A stretch of 64,000 bases of DNA from NCBI GenBank assembly GCA_965248235.1, contig CBDFIU010000004.1:1674001-1738000 (forward strand), read 5' to 3'. Both the position numbers and the translations under genes were made by a program. Origin of the DNA: UBA6623 sp965248235 (GTDB taxonomy: Bacteria > Acidobacteriota > Terriglobia > Bryobacterales > UBA6623). The notes below the pieces were generated by a model. The model saw nothing but the letters and a program-made list of their open reading frames with translations. It ran no database searches and was not told the origin of the DNA. Shown here piece after piece: positions 43,495 through 51,783 of this stretch; positions within the stretch are counted from its first letter, which is position 1; the number at the start of each line of letters is the position of its first letter.

Positions 43495-44601
43495 ATGGCT
43501 AAACGAAAGAAGAAGAATCGGCATGGCGACGGCAGCTACCGCAAGCGCGGACGCCATTCATGGGAACTGCGGTGGATGGTCGAAGGCGTCGCGTGCAGAG
43601 AAACCGTGCGCGGCTCGGAATCCGACGTCCGGGTGCAGCTCAAGCGCCGCACGGCGGACGCCGCCGCGGGAGTCATGCCTGAAGGGTTGATGCAGCGCAC
43701 CGTGGGCGATATCGTGCGCTGGCGGGTTGAGCGTTACGAACGCGAGCGCCCGGCAAGTTTCAGTGCGATCTGGGCCGGCATGTCCAGGGTACTTGCCGAT
43801 GAGCTGGCGGCGGTCCGCGTCATCAAGCTGCGCAGGAGGGACATCGAGAAGTTTCAGGATCGTCTCGCGGAAAGCGGACTTGCGGCGGCCAGCGTCAACA
43901 GGTACGTCGCACTCATCACCTCGGCGCTTCGCGCGGCGGCGGCCGAGGACCCGCCGCTCGTCACCCATGTGCCGCGCGTCTCACCGCTCAAGGCCGACAA
44001 CACCCGGCAGGGCTTCCTGCCGGCGGCCGATTACGAGCGGCTGATGGCGTACATGGAGCCTGAATGGTTGAAGTTGCTGTTCGCCATCGGCTATCACGTC
44101 GGCGCTCGGGCGGGATCGATTCTCGCGGCAAAGTGGGAGCAGGTCGATTGGGAGAAGAAGATCATCCGTCCGCCGGGTAATCAACCGAAGAACAAGAAGG
44201 TCGGCTTCTGGCCGATCTACGGCGATCTAGAGAAGCGCTTGCGGGAGGCCGAGTTCCACCGCGAAAAGTACTGGCCGCACGTGCCGTGGCTGATCCACAA
44301 GGACGGGCGGAGGCTCACCGGGGCCGGCCAGTACGGTAGCGCGTGGAGCAAGGTCGTCAAGGATGCCGGACTCGACGGATTGCTCTTTCATGATCTGAGG
44401 CGGACGGCAGCCCGGAATCTGCTATCCGCCGGCATCGACGAACCGACCGTCTGCCGCGTCATCGGGTGGAAGAACTCAAACATGCTTCACCGCTATCGGA
44501 TCGTGGACGAACTCGATGTTTCCCATGTCGGGCGGAAGGCGGAGAGGTACCTGGAGTCACTCGAAAGAGACCGGGAACGGGAAGACGAAAAAGTCCAATG
44601 A
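43495..44601 (+). CDS. Phage tyrosine integrase
   Basis: 368 residues from the ATG at 43495 (MAKRKKKNRHGDGSYRKRG); the ATG at 43462 is an in-frame alternative. The arm-binding and core-binding region is followed by the catalytic domain: Arg in IGYHVGARAGSILAAKWEQV, Lys-containing beta hairpin in IIRPPGNQPKNKKVGFWPI, HxxR in LLFHDLRRTAARNLLSAGI, and the Tyr nucleophile in NMLHRYRIVDELDVSHVG. All expected residues appear present. It integrates and excises the prophage; its attachment site should lie just downstream, but I see no tRNA there. Confidence 0.92.
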   Translation: MAKRKKKNRHGDGSYRKRGRHSWELRWMVEGVACRETVRGSESDVRVQLKRRTADAAAGVMPEGLMQRTVGDIVRWRVERYERERPASFSAIWAGMSRVLADELAAVRVIKLRRRDIEKFQDRLAESGLAAASVNRYVALITSALRAAAAEDPPLVTHVPRVSPLKADNTRQGFLPAADYERLMAYMEPEWLKLLFAIGYHVGARAGSILAAKWEQVDWEKKIIRPPGNQPKNKKVGFWPIYGDLEKRLREAEFHREKYWPHVPWLIHKDGRRLTGAGQYGSAWSKVVKDAGLDGLLFHDLRRTAARNLLSAGIDEPTVCRVIGWKNSNMLHRYRIVDELDVSHVGRKAERYLESLERDREREDEKVQ

Positions 44602-44693
44602 GCGGCACTAGGAGGGGGTCACATTTGGGCAAAGATTTGGGCAATGTTGGCGGCCTTAGGCACGTAACATACTGGTATTGTTGCACTTATGCC

Positions 44694-44960
44694 AGAAAGC
44701 ATGGACGTGGACAACTTCCTTCCCGAGGAACTTGACGGAGTTCGAGGCCCGTTTTGCGAGTGACGAGGACCTGCCGGGAGGTGGCCGGACGGTTCCGCAG
44801 TCCGAGTTGCGGCTGTGGAAAGTCGCGGCCTTTGCGAAAGGTGCTGCCGCGGTGCGCTGAGTGTGGGCGGCAAACCTCGGTGACCGCGGGGACGATCGGA
44901 TCGGCACCACAGAGTCGCTCCGGCGCCGGCTGTCGCCTTTCGCCTAAAAATTGCGACAAG
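44694..44960 (+). pseudogene. Degenerate N-terminal remnant of a second IS1595-family transposase
   Basis: Three short frames together read FPRNLTEFEARFASDED, CREVAGRFRSPSCGCGKSRP and LRKVLPRCAECGRQTSVTAG with TI. They match the start of the intact transposase (YPRNLAEFEARFATEQACRE, FRCPRCGHDKA, LLECAGCGHQASPTAG with TI), keeping the zinc-ribbon spacing but differing at many positions. At least two frameshifts are present and the DDE domain is absent. It is an old, distinct relative, not a copy of the four intact elements. The remaining DNA from 44602 to 45092 holds nothing else recognisable. Confidence 0.8.
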
Positions 44961-45092
44961 TTGTTCACGGGGCGCGCGTCGTTTGCGGTCACGTGCGAGC
45001 CTCTGTTTATACCGTGCCCCTGGAGCTTGAAATTGATTACAGCCTGTATTTCGTAATGTTGACAGGGGGCGGCCTTCACCTATATGGTGTTT

Positions 45093-46128
45093 GATGGGTA
45101 TTTACTTGACTCAGGTGACCACAAGATGTAGGATCGGGGAAATGGAAGATTATCCTCGGAATCTGGCCGAGTTCGAGGCGCGTTTCGCCACCGAGCAGGC
45201 CTGTCGAGAGTATCTGTGTCAACTCCGCTGGCCGGAGGGTTTTCGTTGTCCGCGATGCGGGCACGACAAAGCGTGGGCGGTGCGGACAGCGCTGCTGGAG
45301 TGCGCCGGCTGCGGGCATCAAGCTTCTCCAACGGCGGGCACAATATTTCAAGACACCCGCCAACCCCTCCAGAGTTGGTTTCGAGCCATGTGGTGGCTCA
45401 CGAGCCAGAAGAACGGGGCGAGCGCGCTGGGCTTGCAGCGGGTGTTGGGCCTGGGCAGCTACAAAACGGCCTGGACTTGGTTGCATAAGCTCCGGCGCGC
45501 CATGGTGCGGCCCGGACGCGATCGGCTCAGCGGGCGCGTGGAGGTTGACGAGACTTACTTAGGAGGCTTGGAGGAGGGCGTGCGCGGTCGCCAAACCGAC
45601 GCTAAGGCGCTGATTGTAGTAGCGGCCGAGGAAGATGGTGCCGGCATCGGGCGGGTTCGGATACGCACCATTCCCAACGCCTCCGGGGACAGCTTGATGG
45701 CCTTCGTCGGCGAGTCGATCGAACCCGGCAGCGTGGTCCATACCGACGGTTGGCTGGGATACGAACCGCTCGAAGGCGACGGCTATCGCCACGAGGTGAG
45801 CTACCTGGAGGGGCAACCGGCGCGCGCCTCGAAACTGCTCCCCCGGGTGCACCGCGTGGTGTCGTTAGTGAAGCGCTGGATACTGGGCACGCATCAAGGA
45901 GCGGTCAGTCACGAGCATCTCGACTCCTACCTCGACGAATTCGCCTTCCGCTTCAACCGCCGCAAGTCCAGAAGTCGAGGCAAGCTCTTTTACCGCCTGG
46001 TTCAACAGGCCGTCGCCGTGCCACCGGCACCCTACAAATCGCTGGTCGGAGGCACCGCGACACGCGCTACGGACGACCACAACATGTAGGGGCTATTTCC
46101 CAATACCTGAGTCAAGTAAATATCCATC
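45093..46128 (+). mobile_element. ISXO2-like insertion sequence, copy 4, without target duplication
   Basis: 1036 bp, same element as copies 1-3, with one private change in the right terminal repeat (TATCCATC instead of TACCCATC). The eight bases on its left are TGGTGTTT (45085-45092) and on its right AGCGTCGT (46129-46136); they do not match each other or the flanks of any other copy. This indicates recombination with another copy, a flanking deletion, or an assembly join at this repeat. Confidence 0.93.
45142..46089 (+). CDS. ISXO2-like transposase, copy 4
   Basis: 315 residues, same protein as copy 3 with zinc ribbon, VDET, HTDG and DEFAFRFNRR motifs intact. An overlapping frame on the same strand runs from 45750 through the right end into the following RTX-type gene; it is a coincidence of frames rather than a fusion protein. 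Confidence 0.92.
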   Translation: MEDYPRNLAEFEARFATEQACREYLCQLRWPEGFRCPRCGHDKAWAVRTALLECAGCGHQASPTAGTIFQDTRQPLQSWFRAMWWLTSQKNGASALGLQRVLGLGSYKTAWTWLHKLRRAMVRPGRDRLSGRVEVDETYLGGLEEGVRGRQTDAKALIVVAAEEDGAGIGRVRIRTIPNASGDSLMAFVGESIEPGSVVHTDGWLGYEPLEGDGYRHEVSYLEGQPARASKLLPRVHRVVSLVKRWILGTHQGAVSHEHLDSYLDEFAFRFNRRKSRSRGKLFYRLVQQAVAVPPAPYKSLVGGTATRATDDHNM

Positions 46129-46145
46129 AGCGTCGTTTTTGGATC

Positions 46146-48251
46146 ATGCCGGCCGCGGTGCTCACCGGCTTGGCGGCAGCAGTGCTGTTCCCCCTACCCG
46201 CCTCCGCCGCCCCTGGCGATACCACCAGGGCCAGCCTGGACAGCGCCGGCACCGAGGGGAACGATGACAGCGCCCACCCCAGCGTCAGCGCCAACGGCCG
46301 TTATGTTGCCTTTCACTCCTTCGCCGACAACCTGGTGGTCGGCGACACCAATACTACGTGTATCGGCACCCCCTCCTGCAGGGATGTCTTCGTCCGCGAC
46401 CGCCAGACCGGCGCGACCGAAAGGATCAGCCTGCCGAACCTGGCTGACCAGGGTACCCTCGGCACCGAGGGAGACAATGCCAGCCTCGCCCCCAGCATCA
46501 GCGCTGACGGCCGCTACGTCGCCTTTAGCTCCCTGGCCACCAACCTGGTGCTGAACGACACCAACAGCCGCAGCGACGTCTTCGTCCACGACCGCGATAC
46601 CGGCATCACCACCAGGGTCAGCGTGGACAGCTTCGGCGCGGAGGCGGCCGACGGTGTCAGCGGCGGACCCGCCATCAGCGGCAACGGTCGCTACGTCGCC
46701 TTCAACTCCCTGGCCACCAACCTCGTGCTGAACGACAACAACGCCTTGAAAGACGTCTTCGTCCACGACCGCGATACCGGCACCACTATCAGGGTCAGCG
46801 TGGACAGCTTCGGCGCCGAGGCGATCGGCGGTGACAGCGAAAATCCAGCCAACAACTTCAACGGCCAATTCGTCAGCTTCGACTCCGCCGCCACCAACCT
46901 GGTGCTCAACGACAACAACGCCTTGAAAGACGTCTTCGTCCACGACCGCGGTACCGGCACCACCACCAGGGTTAGCGTGCCGAACCTGGCTGACCAAGGA
47001 GCCCTCGGCACCGAGGGAGACGGCAGCAGCGAACTCCCTGACGTCAGCGACAACGGCCGCTATGTCGCCTTCCAGTCCGCCGCCGCCAACCTGGTGCTGG
47101 GCGACACCCTCATACTCGACGACGTCTTCGTCCACGACAGCAATACCGGCATCACCATCAGGGTCAGCGTGGACAGTGCCGGCAACCAGGCGATCGGTGG
47201 AGACAGCGATGGGTTTGGCCTCGGCATCAGCGGCCTCGGCAACCTAGTCGCCTTCGCCTCCAGAGCCACCAACCTGGTGCCGAGCGACACCAACGGCGAC
47301 CGCGACGTCTTCGTCCACGACTGGCTGAGCGGCACCACCACCAGGGTCAGCGTGGACAGCGCCGGCACCGAGGCGACCGACAATGACGGCCTCGGCATCA
47401 GGCCGGCCATCAGCGGCCTCGGCGGCCTCGTCGCCTTCGACTTCGGCGCCACCAACCTGGTGCCGAGCGACACCAACGGCGACCGCGACGTCTTCGCCCA
47501 TGAGCTGCTGCTCTGCGGCGGGCTGCTCCCCAATATCCTCGGCACCCCCGGCGACGACGCCGCCCTGACGGGCACCGCCGGCCCGGACGTCATCCATGGC
47601 CTGGGCGGCGACGACACCATCAGCGGCCTCGGCGGCATCGACTTCATTTGCGGCGGCGATGACCAAGATACCCTCAACGGCGACGAGGGCAACGACGCGC
47701 TGTTCGGCGGCGACGGCGTTGATATCCTGAACGGCGGGATCGGCAACGACTTGCTGTTCGGCGGCGACAACATGGATTCGCTGTTCGGTGACGACGGCAA
47801 GGACGCGCTGTTCGGCGGTGCAGGCACGGATGACTTGCACGGCGGCATCGGCAAGGACTTGCTGGTCGGCAACGCCGGCGACGATAACTTGAACGGCGAC
47901 GAGGGCAACGACTCGCTGTTCGGCAACGCCGATATCGATCGCCTCAATGGCGGCGAGGGCAACGACAAGCTGTTCGGCGGACCCGGCGGCGATGACCTGT
48001 TCGGTGACGCCGGCAACGACCGGTTGTTCGGCAACGCCGGCAGCGATGACCTGTTCGGCGGCGAGGGCAGGGACAGGCTGTTCGGCGGCGAAGGCACGGA
48101 TGACCTGTTCGGTGAAGCCGGCAACGACAGGCTGTTCGGCGGATTAAGCGACGACGATCTGGACGGTGGCCTCGGTGTCGACAGATGTAGCGGCGGCTTG
48201 GGCATCAATGATACCGCCGTCGACTGCGAGACGGTAATCTTAGTCCCTTAG
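46146..48251 (+). CDS. Exported beta-propeller (PD40-like) protein with C-terminal RTX repeats
   Basis: 701 residues from the ATG at 46146. The signal peptide (MPAAVLTGLAAAVLFPLPAS) is immediately preceded in frame by RRFWI, so the native start may lie upstream and have been cut by the IS end 18 bases away. Residues about 30-450 hold seven TolB/PD40-like blades of about 60 residues, each with NGRYVAFNSLATNLV then DVFVHDRDTGTT. Residues about 475-690 are RTX nonapeptides (GGEGNDKLF type, about 20 units) that bind calcium. Such proteins leave the cell through type I secretion or the Sec route; no secretion genes are nearby. The gene is unlike its phage neighbours. Confidence 0.82.
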   Translation: MPAAVLTGLAAAVLFPLPASAAPGDTTRASLDSAGTEGNDDSAHPSVSANGRYVAFHSFADNLVVGDTNTTCIGTPSCRDVFVRDRQTGATERISLPNLADQGTLGTEGDNASLAPSISADGRYVAFSSLATNLVLNDTNSRSDVFVHDRDTGITTRVSVDSFGAEAADGVSGGPAISGNGRYVAFNSLATNLVLNDNNALKDVFVHDRDTGTTIRVSVDSFGAEAIGGDSENPANNFNGQFVSFDSAATNLVLNDNNALKDVFVHDRGTGTTTRVSVPNLADQGALGTEGDGSSELPDVSDNGRYVAFQSAAANLVLGDTLILDDVFVHDSNTGITIRVSVDSAGNQAIGGDSDGFGLGISGLGNLVAFASRATNLVPSDTNGDRDVFVHDWLSGTTTRVSVDSAGTEATDNDGLGIRPAISGLGGLVAFDFGATNLVPSDTNGDRDVFAHELLLCGGLLPNILGTPGDDAALTGTAGPDVIHGLGGDDTISGLGGIDFICGGDDQDTLNGDEGNDALFGGDGVDILNGGIGNDLLFGGDNMDSLFGDDGKDALFGGAGTDDLHGGIGKDLLVGNAGDDNLNGDEGNDSLFGNADIDRLNGGEGNDKLFGGPGGDDLFGDAGNDRLFGNAGSDDLFGGEGRDRLFGGEGTDDLFGEAGNDRLFGGLSDDDLDGGLGVDRCSGGLGINDTAVDCETVILVP

Positions 48252-48419
48252 TCCTGGCCGTCTGGCAGGTGGATAGGAAGTATAAACCACCGATTTCGGC
48301 TTGAGTGCCGGGTGACACTCGAGGGCGATGTCCGAGTAACCGTTGTAAAGTACCGGTGATCCAACCCTGGGCCTTGCCGGAATTTGGACTGCCGGGACGC
48401 GGGCAGAACCTTGCCGCTC

Positions 48420-48715
48420 TGATCGGGTCGATCCAAGCGCCGAGGCCTGCACGCGCCCAACCCTCCCACCGCCGAACGTACGCTCCAAGCCGGGCGGGAG
48501 CCATCTCGTCGCCCGGCTCTTGCTCATAAAGCAGGATCGCACGCTCTAGAAAGTTTTCAATGCTCTGCCTGGCCGGCGTCAACCCTGCGGGCTGAAGTGG
48601 TAGCCCAAGAAGTCAAAGCCCTTTTCGATCCTGCCAATGTCTTGCCGGGGTGCTTTGCGAGCCGTAGGGCACTCAGTGCTTGGTTGAGGGCCTTGACCGC
48701 CGCTGTCAGCTTCCA
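48420..48715 (-). pseudogene. C-terminal remnant of a group II intron-type reverse transcriptase
   Basis: On the minus strand, three frames read in order LTAAVKALNQALSALRLAKH with PGKT, then IGRIEKGFDFLGYHFSPQG, then LTPARQSIENFLERAILLYE and RLGAYVRRWEGWARAGLG. This is the thumb and end of group II intron-like reverse transcriptases (KxFIGRxxKGFDFLGYHFSP). Two one-base shifts, near 48650 and 48587, and the missing catalytic YADD part show that it is dead. The flanking DNA (48252-48419 and 48716-48933) shows no gene. Confidence 0.8.
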
Positions 48716-48933
48716 TCATCTGTCGTCTTCCCCCCTTAATTGCAACACTCCCGAGGCTCATTCCTCCGCAACCCATTGATTCTTGGGCCCGTGGACAAAA
48801 AGGATTGCGTGACCCTGTCGCAATCCTTGAGAATTTACGGCAGCCGTGGAGGAACCTTCTGCCTTTTTCCGCTTTTCGCCCACGCAAGAGCGCACTGCCG
48901 CGATCGTGTATCCTTGAGCGCACGAGTATTGCT

Positions 48934-49872
48934 ATGCCCGAACGCCTTGTCTATTGGAACGGTGATTTCATTCCCGAGCGCGAAGCCCGCCTCTCGATCT
49001 TCGACTGGGCCCTGATGTACGGCGACATGCTGTTTGAGATAACGCGGACTTTCGCGGGAAAACCCTTCCGCCTGCGCGAACATCTCGAACGCCTCTACGG
49101 ATCACTGCGCTACGCCGAGATCGACTGCGGCCTCACGATCGATGAAATGGAAGCCGCGACGATCGAGACCATGAAGCGAAACCAAGATCGTCTCGAGGGC
49201 TTCGATTTCCAAATCATGCACGACGTCACGCGCGGAAGCATGCCGCAATACGACACGATCGCGAAAGAGGGGCAAGGCCCGATCGTTTGCATCCACGTCA
49301 TTCCGCTGGTTCGGCATACCGGGATGATGTGGGAACGCTTCCGCGACGGCGCGCACTTTGTCGTGCCGAGGCAACAATCGGTTCCCTCGCGGTTTCTCGA
49401 TCCCAAGGCGAAAAACCGCAGCCGCCTATTCTACCGAGTCGCCGAGCTGCAGGCCGAGCACATGGACCCCGGCGCGATGGCCGTGCTCACCGACGAGCAA
49501 GGCTTTCTCACCGAGGGGACCGGCAACAACTTCTTCATGGCGAAAGGCGGAGTCATTTATACGCCCAAGCCGCACAACATCCTACGAGGCGTCTCGCGCC
49601 ACGCCTGCATGGATACCGCCGCCCGCATAGGCTTGGAAGTGCGGGAAGCCGACATCGAGCCCTACGATGTTCGCCAAGCCGACGAAGCCTGGTTCACCAG
49701 CACGCCCTACAGCATGGTGCCGATTACGCGTTTTGATTTCTACCCGGTCGGCGACGGCAAACGCGGCCCGATTTTTCAAAGGCTGCTCGACGCATGGTCG
49801 GAAGAAGTCGGCGTGTCGATCGACGATCAGTTCGCCGATTACGCCGAGTTGGCCAAGACCTGGAGACCCTAG
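48934..49872 (+). CDS. Class IV PLP-dependent aminotransferase
   Basis: 312 residues from the ATG at 48934. Typical motifs are LVYWNGDFIPEREARLSIFD with WALMYGDMLFEITRTFAGKP, then LDPKAKNRSRLFYRVAELQA (the PLP lysine should be in this part), GFLTEGTGNNFFMAKGGVIY and GVSRHACMDTAARIGLEVRE. The family includes branched-chain and D-amino-acid aminotransferases and aminodeoxychorismate lyase. The long insert around VRHTGMMWERFRDGAHFVVP is unlike textbook IlvE, so the substrate is left open. Confidence 0.87.
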   Translation: MPERLVYWNGDFIPEREARLSIFDWALMYGDMLFEITRTFAGKPFRLREHLERLYGSLRYAEIDCGLTIDEMEAATIETMKRNQDRLEGFDFQIMHDVTRGSMPQYDTIAKEGQGPIVCIHVIPLVRHTGMMWERFRDGAHFVVPRQQSVPSRFLDPKAKNRSRLFYRVAELQAEHMDPGAMAVLTDEQGFLTEGTGNNFFMAKGGVIYTPKPHNILRGVSRHACMDTAARIGLEVREADIEPYDVRQADEAWFTSTPYSMVPITRFDFYPVGDGKRGPIFQRLLDAWSEEVGVSIDDQFADYAELAKTWRP

Positions 49873-49959
49873 TAGCCGGCAGCCCCCGGCACAAGTATGG
49901 TCGGGCGAAATCGGCCGGCTCCTCCGAAAATCCCCTTCGAGCGTACGGTGCACTACGTT

Positions 49960-50110
49960 GCGGATCGCCAACGTCGCAAATCTCTTGAGCCGCGAAGCGG
50001 CGGCGGGAATATAGCCTAGGGTAGAGCCGAAGGCGGAACCCTGGGTACGGAATCAAGTCAGGTTGAGCCCTGTAGGGGCGACAGGAACGCCTTCGCTCAC
50101 GGCGCTGTCA
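49960..50110. repeat. Dyad-rich intergenic sequence, possible dispersed repeat
   Basis: The 370-base gap after the aminotransferase contains several short dyads, such as CCGCGAAGCGG, CCTAGGGTAGAGCC with GGCGGAACCCTGGG, and GCCCTGTAGGGGC. This type of sequence (a Gly-codon-like GCCGAAGGCGGAACCCTGGG block) recurs between genes in Acidobacteriota and Planctomycetes genomes as far as I recall. No protein-coding signal is seen in 49873-50244. Confidence 0.35.
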
Positions 50111-50244
50111 TGAATCCGCGGATTCATGGAAACGGACTGACTGTCCCCTTTTTCGGCGTAGTCGAACCTCCACGGCGAGCAAGCGCAACGACGTAATGGC
50201 GGGCCTATCGTGTGCTTTGCCCGTCAGGCGATGAGAAATGCGGG

Positions 50245-51690
50245 CTAGTCCTGCGGGAATGTCGGACCCCAGCCCAGGTAGGGCGGCAAGTCAAATAGCT
50301 CACCGCGGCCCTCGATCCTCGGGTCGCCCGTCGCGTTCAACCCCTCAACCAAACGCACCGCCAAATCCTTGCGAATCGTCTCGTACTCGGCGACATTCGC
50401 CACATTGTGAATCTGCCCGGGATCCTTTTTCAGATCGTACAATTCCTCGGCCGGACGCATGCCAAACGCCAGTTCGTAATACTTCTTCACCGCCGGGTCA
50501 TCACGGTGAGTCCACAGATACGACTTCGTCGGGCCGTTGTCGCAGTCGGCCAGCCAACCGTTCGTGATAAAGGCCGCTTTGTGGTTGGGCGTGCCGGCGG
50601 GCCAACGATCCGCGCGGAAATTTCGTAAGTAGAGATAGTCGTCCGTCCGGATCCCTCGCATCGGATAGCCCCCGGCGTCGGGTGCTTCCTGGGACGGCAC
50701 GTGACGTTCTTTGCCGAATAGCACATGGTCTCGCGTCGGCTCCACGCGGCCCGCCCCGTTCGACGTCAAAAGCCCCAGCAGCGATCGGCCGGTCATCTCG
50801 GCCGGCACACGCAAACCCGCCGCTTCCAAGAATGTCGGCGCCAAGTCCGTCGTGGAAACGAAATCGGTCACTCGGCGGCCCCCGGGCACGCGCGCCTTCC
50901 AACGGATCGCCAACGGCACCCCGCTGCCGGCATCATACAGATTCGACTTGGCGCGCGGGAACGGCATGCCGTGGTCGCCGGTCATCACAAAAATCGTGTT
51001 GTCGAGCTCACCCGTTTTCTCCAGGCGCGCGATCAACTCGCCGACTTCTCGGTCAAAGCGCTCGACCTCCCAGTAGTAGTCGGCCACGTCCCCGCGAATC
51101 TCTTCGACATCGGGGTAGTGCTCGAACAGATGCACTTTTCCCGGATCGATCTCACTCCTAGCGCCGCTGCCCTTGGCGTAGGGCCTGTGCGGGTCGCTCG
51201 TTCCGAACCAAAAACAGAACGGCGAGTCGCTTGGCCGCGCCCCGAAGAAGGCGTCGACGCTTTCGTAGCGCTTGCCGGCCGGGTTCACGGAGCTATAGGG
51301 ATGACTGCCCGGCCCCCAACCCTTGCGATAGCTGCCGACGAAATAGCCGTCGCCGCCCAACAGCTTCGGATACTCGGCGAACTTCGAGGGCCACACGCTC
51401 CACAGGTTGCCCGCCCCCCCCAGTCGCCAAAACTGCTGCCCGGTAATAATCGCCCCACGGCTCGGCGTGCAGGAGGGAGACGATATGTAGGCGTTCTCGA
51501 ACAAAACACCTTCCCGCGCCAATCGATCGAAAGCGGGCGTCTTGATGCCCTTGTCGCCATAGGCGCTCGCATGCGGACGACCCCAGTCATCGGCGATCGC
51601 GAAGACGATGTTCGGACGGTCCGCGGCATCGAGCGTCAGCGCGGACAATAGGACGACCAGAGCGAAGACGTTTGCGAGTTGAGGCGCCAT
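50245..51690 (-). CDS. Exported sulfatase (sulfamidase/arylsulfatase type)
   Basis: 481 residues with a signal peptide (LANVFALVVLLSALTLDAAD). Metal-binding start: RPNIVFAIADDWGRPHASAY. The formylglycine motif is CTPSR in AYISSPSCTPSRGAIITGQQ. Further active-site elements are WFGTSDPHRPYAKGSG and IFVMTGDHGMPFPRAKSNLY, and the C-terminus has LYDLKKDPGQIHNVANVAEY. It resembles heparan N-sulfatase/sulfamidase-like enzymes and removes sulfate from a carbohydrate or related compound outside the cytoplasm. Activity needs a formylglycine-generating enzyme encoded elsewhere. It is divergent from the DUF1800 gene. Confidence 0.9.
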   Translation of the reverse strand: MAPQLANVFALVVLLSALTLDAADRPNIVFAIADDWGRPHASAYGDKGIKTPAFDRLAREGVLFENAYISSPSCTPSRGAIITGQQFWRLGGAGNLWSVWPSKFAEYPKLLGGDGYFVGSYRKGWGPGSHPYSSVNPAGKRYESVDAFFGARPSDSPFCFWFGTSDPHRPYAKGSGARSEIDPGKVHLFEHYPDVEEIRGDVADYYWEVERFDREVGELIARLEKTGELDNTIFVMTGDHGMPFPRAKSNLYDAGSGVPLAIRWKARVPGGRRVTDFVSTTDLAPTFLEAAGLRVPAEMTGRSLLGLLTSNGAGRVEPTRDHVLFGKERHVPSQEAPDAGGYPMRGIRTDDYLYLRNFRADRWPAGTPNHKAAFITNGWLADCDNGPTKSYLWTHRDDPAVKKYYELAFGMRPAEELYDLKKDPGQIHNVANVAEYETIRKDLAVRLVEGLNATGDPRIEGRGELFDLPPYLGWGPTFPQD

Positions 51691-51783
51691 GGAACAATCA
51701 TAAACAGCACGAAAGCAAATAGCACCAAGCCAGTCGCGTCCGCGATAGAATTGGACAGGTCGTTCCCGCCCTGCCGCCGCGTT

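Noticed and set aside
44602..44720. attR of the prophage next to the integrase
   Set aside because: No direct repeat shared with 19435-19790 and no tRNA end could be found by eye; the IS rearrangement may have removed it.
47060..48208. Serine/proline-rich 382-codon minus-strand frame
   Set aside because: It is the exact antisense of the RTX glycine/aspartate repeats, which generates Ser-Pro-Pro repeats automatically.
47500..48250. Tandem short repeats considered as a CRISPR-like or satellite array
   Set aside because: The periodicity is 27 bases in frame with RTX nonapeptides; there are no constant repeats with unique spacers.
45750..48251. An 833-codon frame starting inside the IS and running into the RTX-type gene
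   Set aside because: The first part is an overlapping frame of the transposase; the signal peptide at 46146 marks the real N-terminal region.
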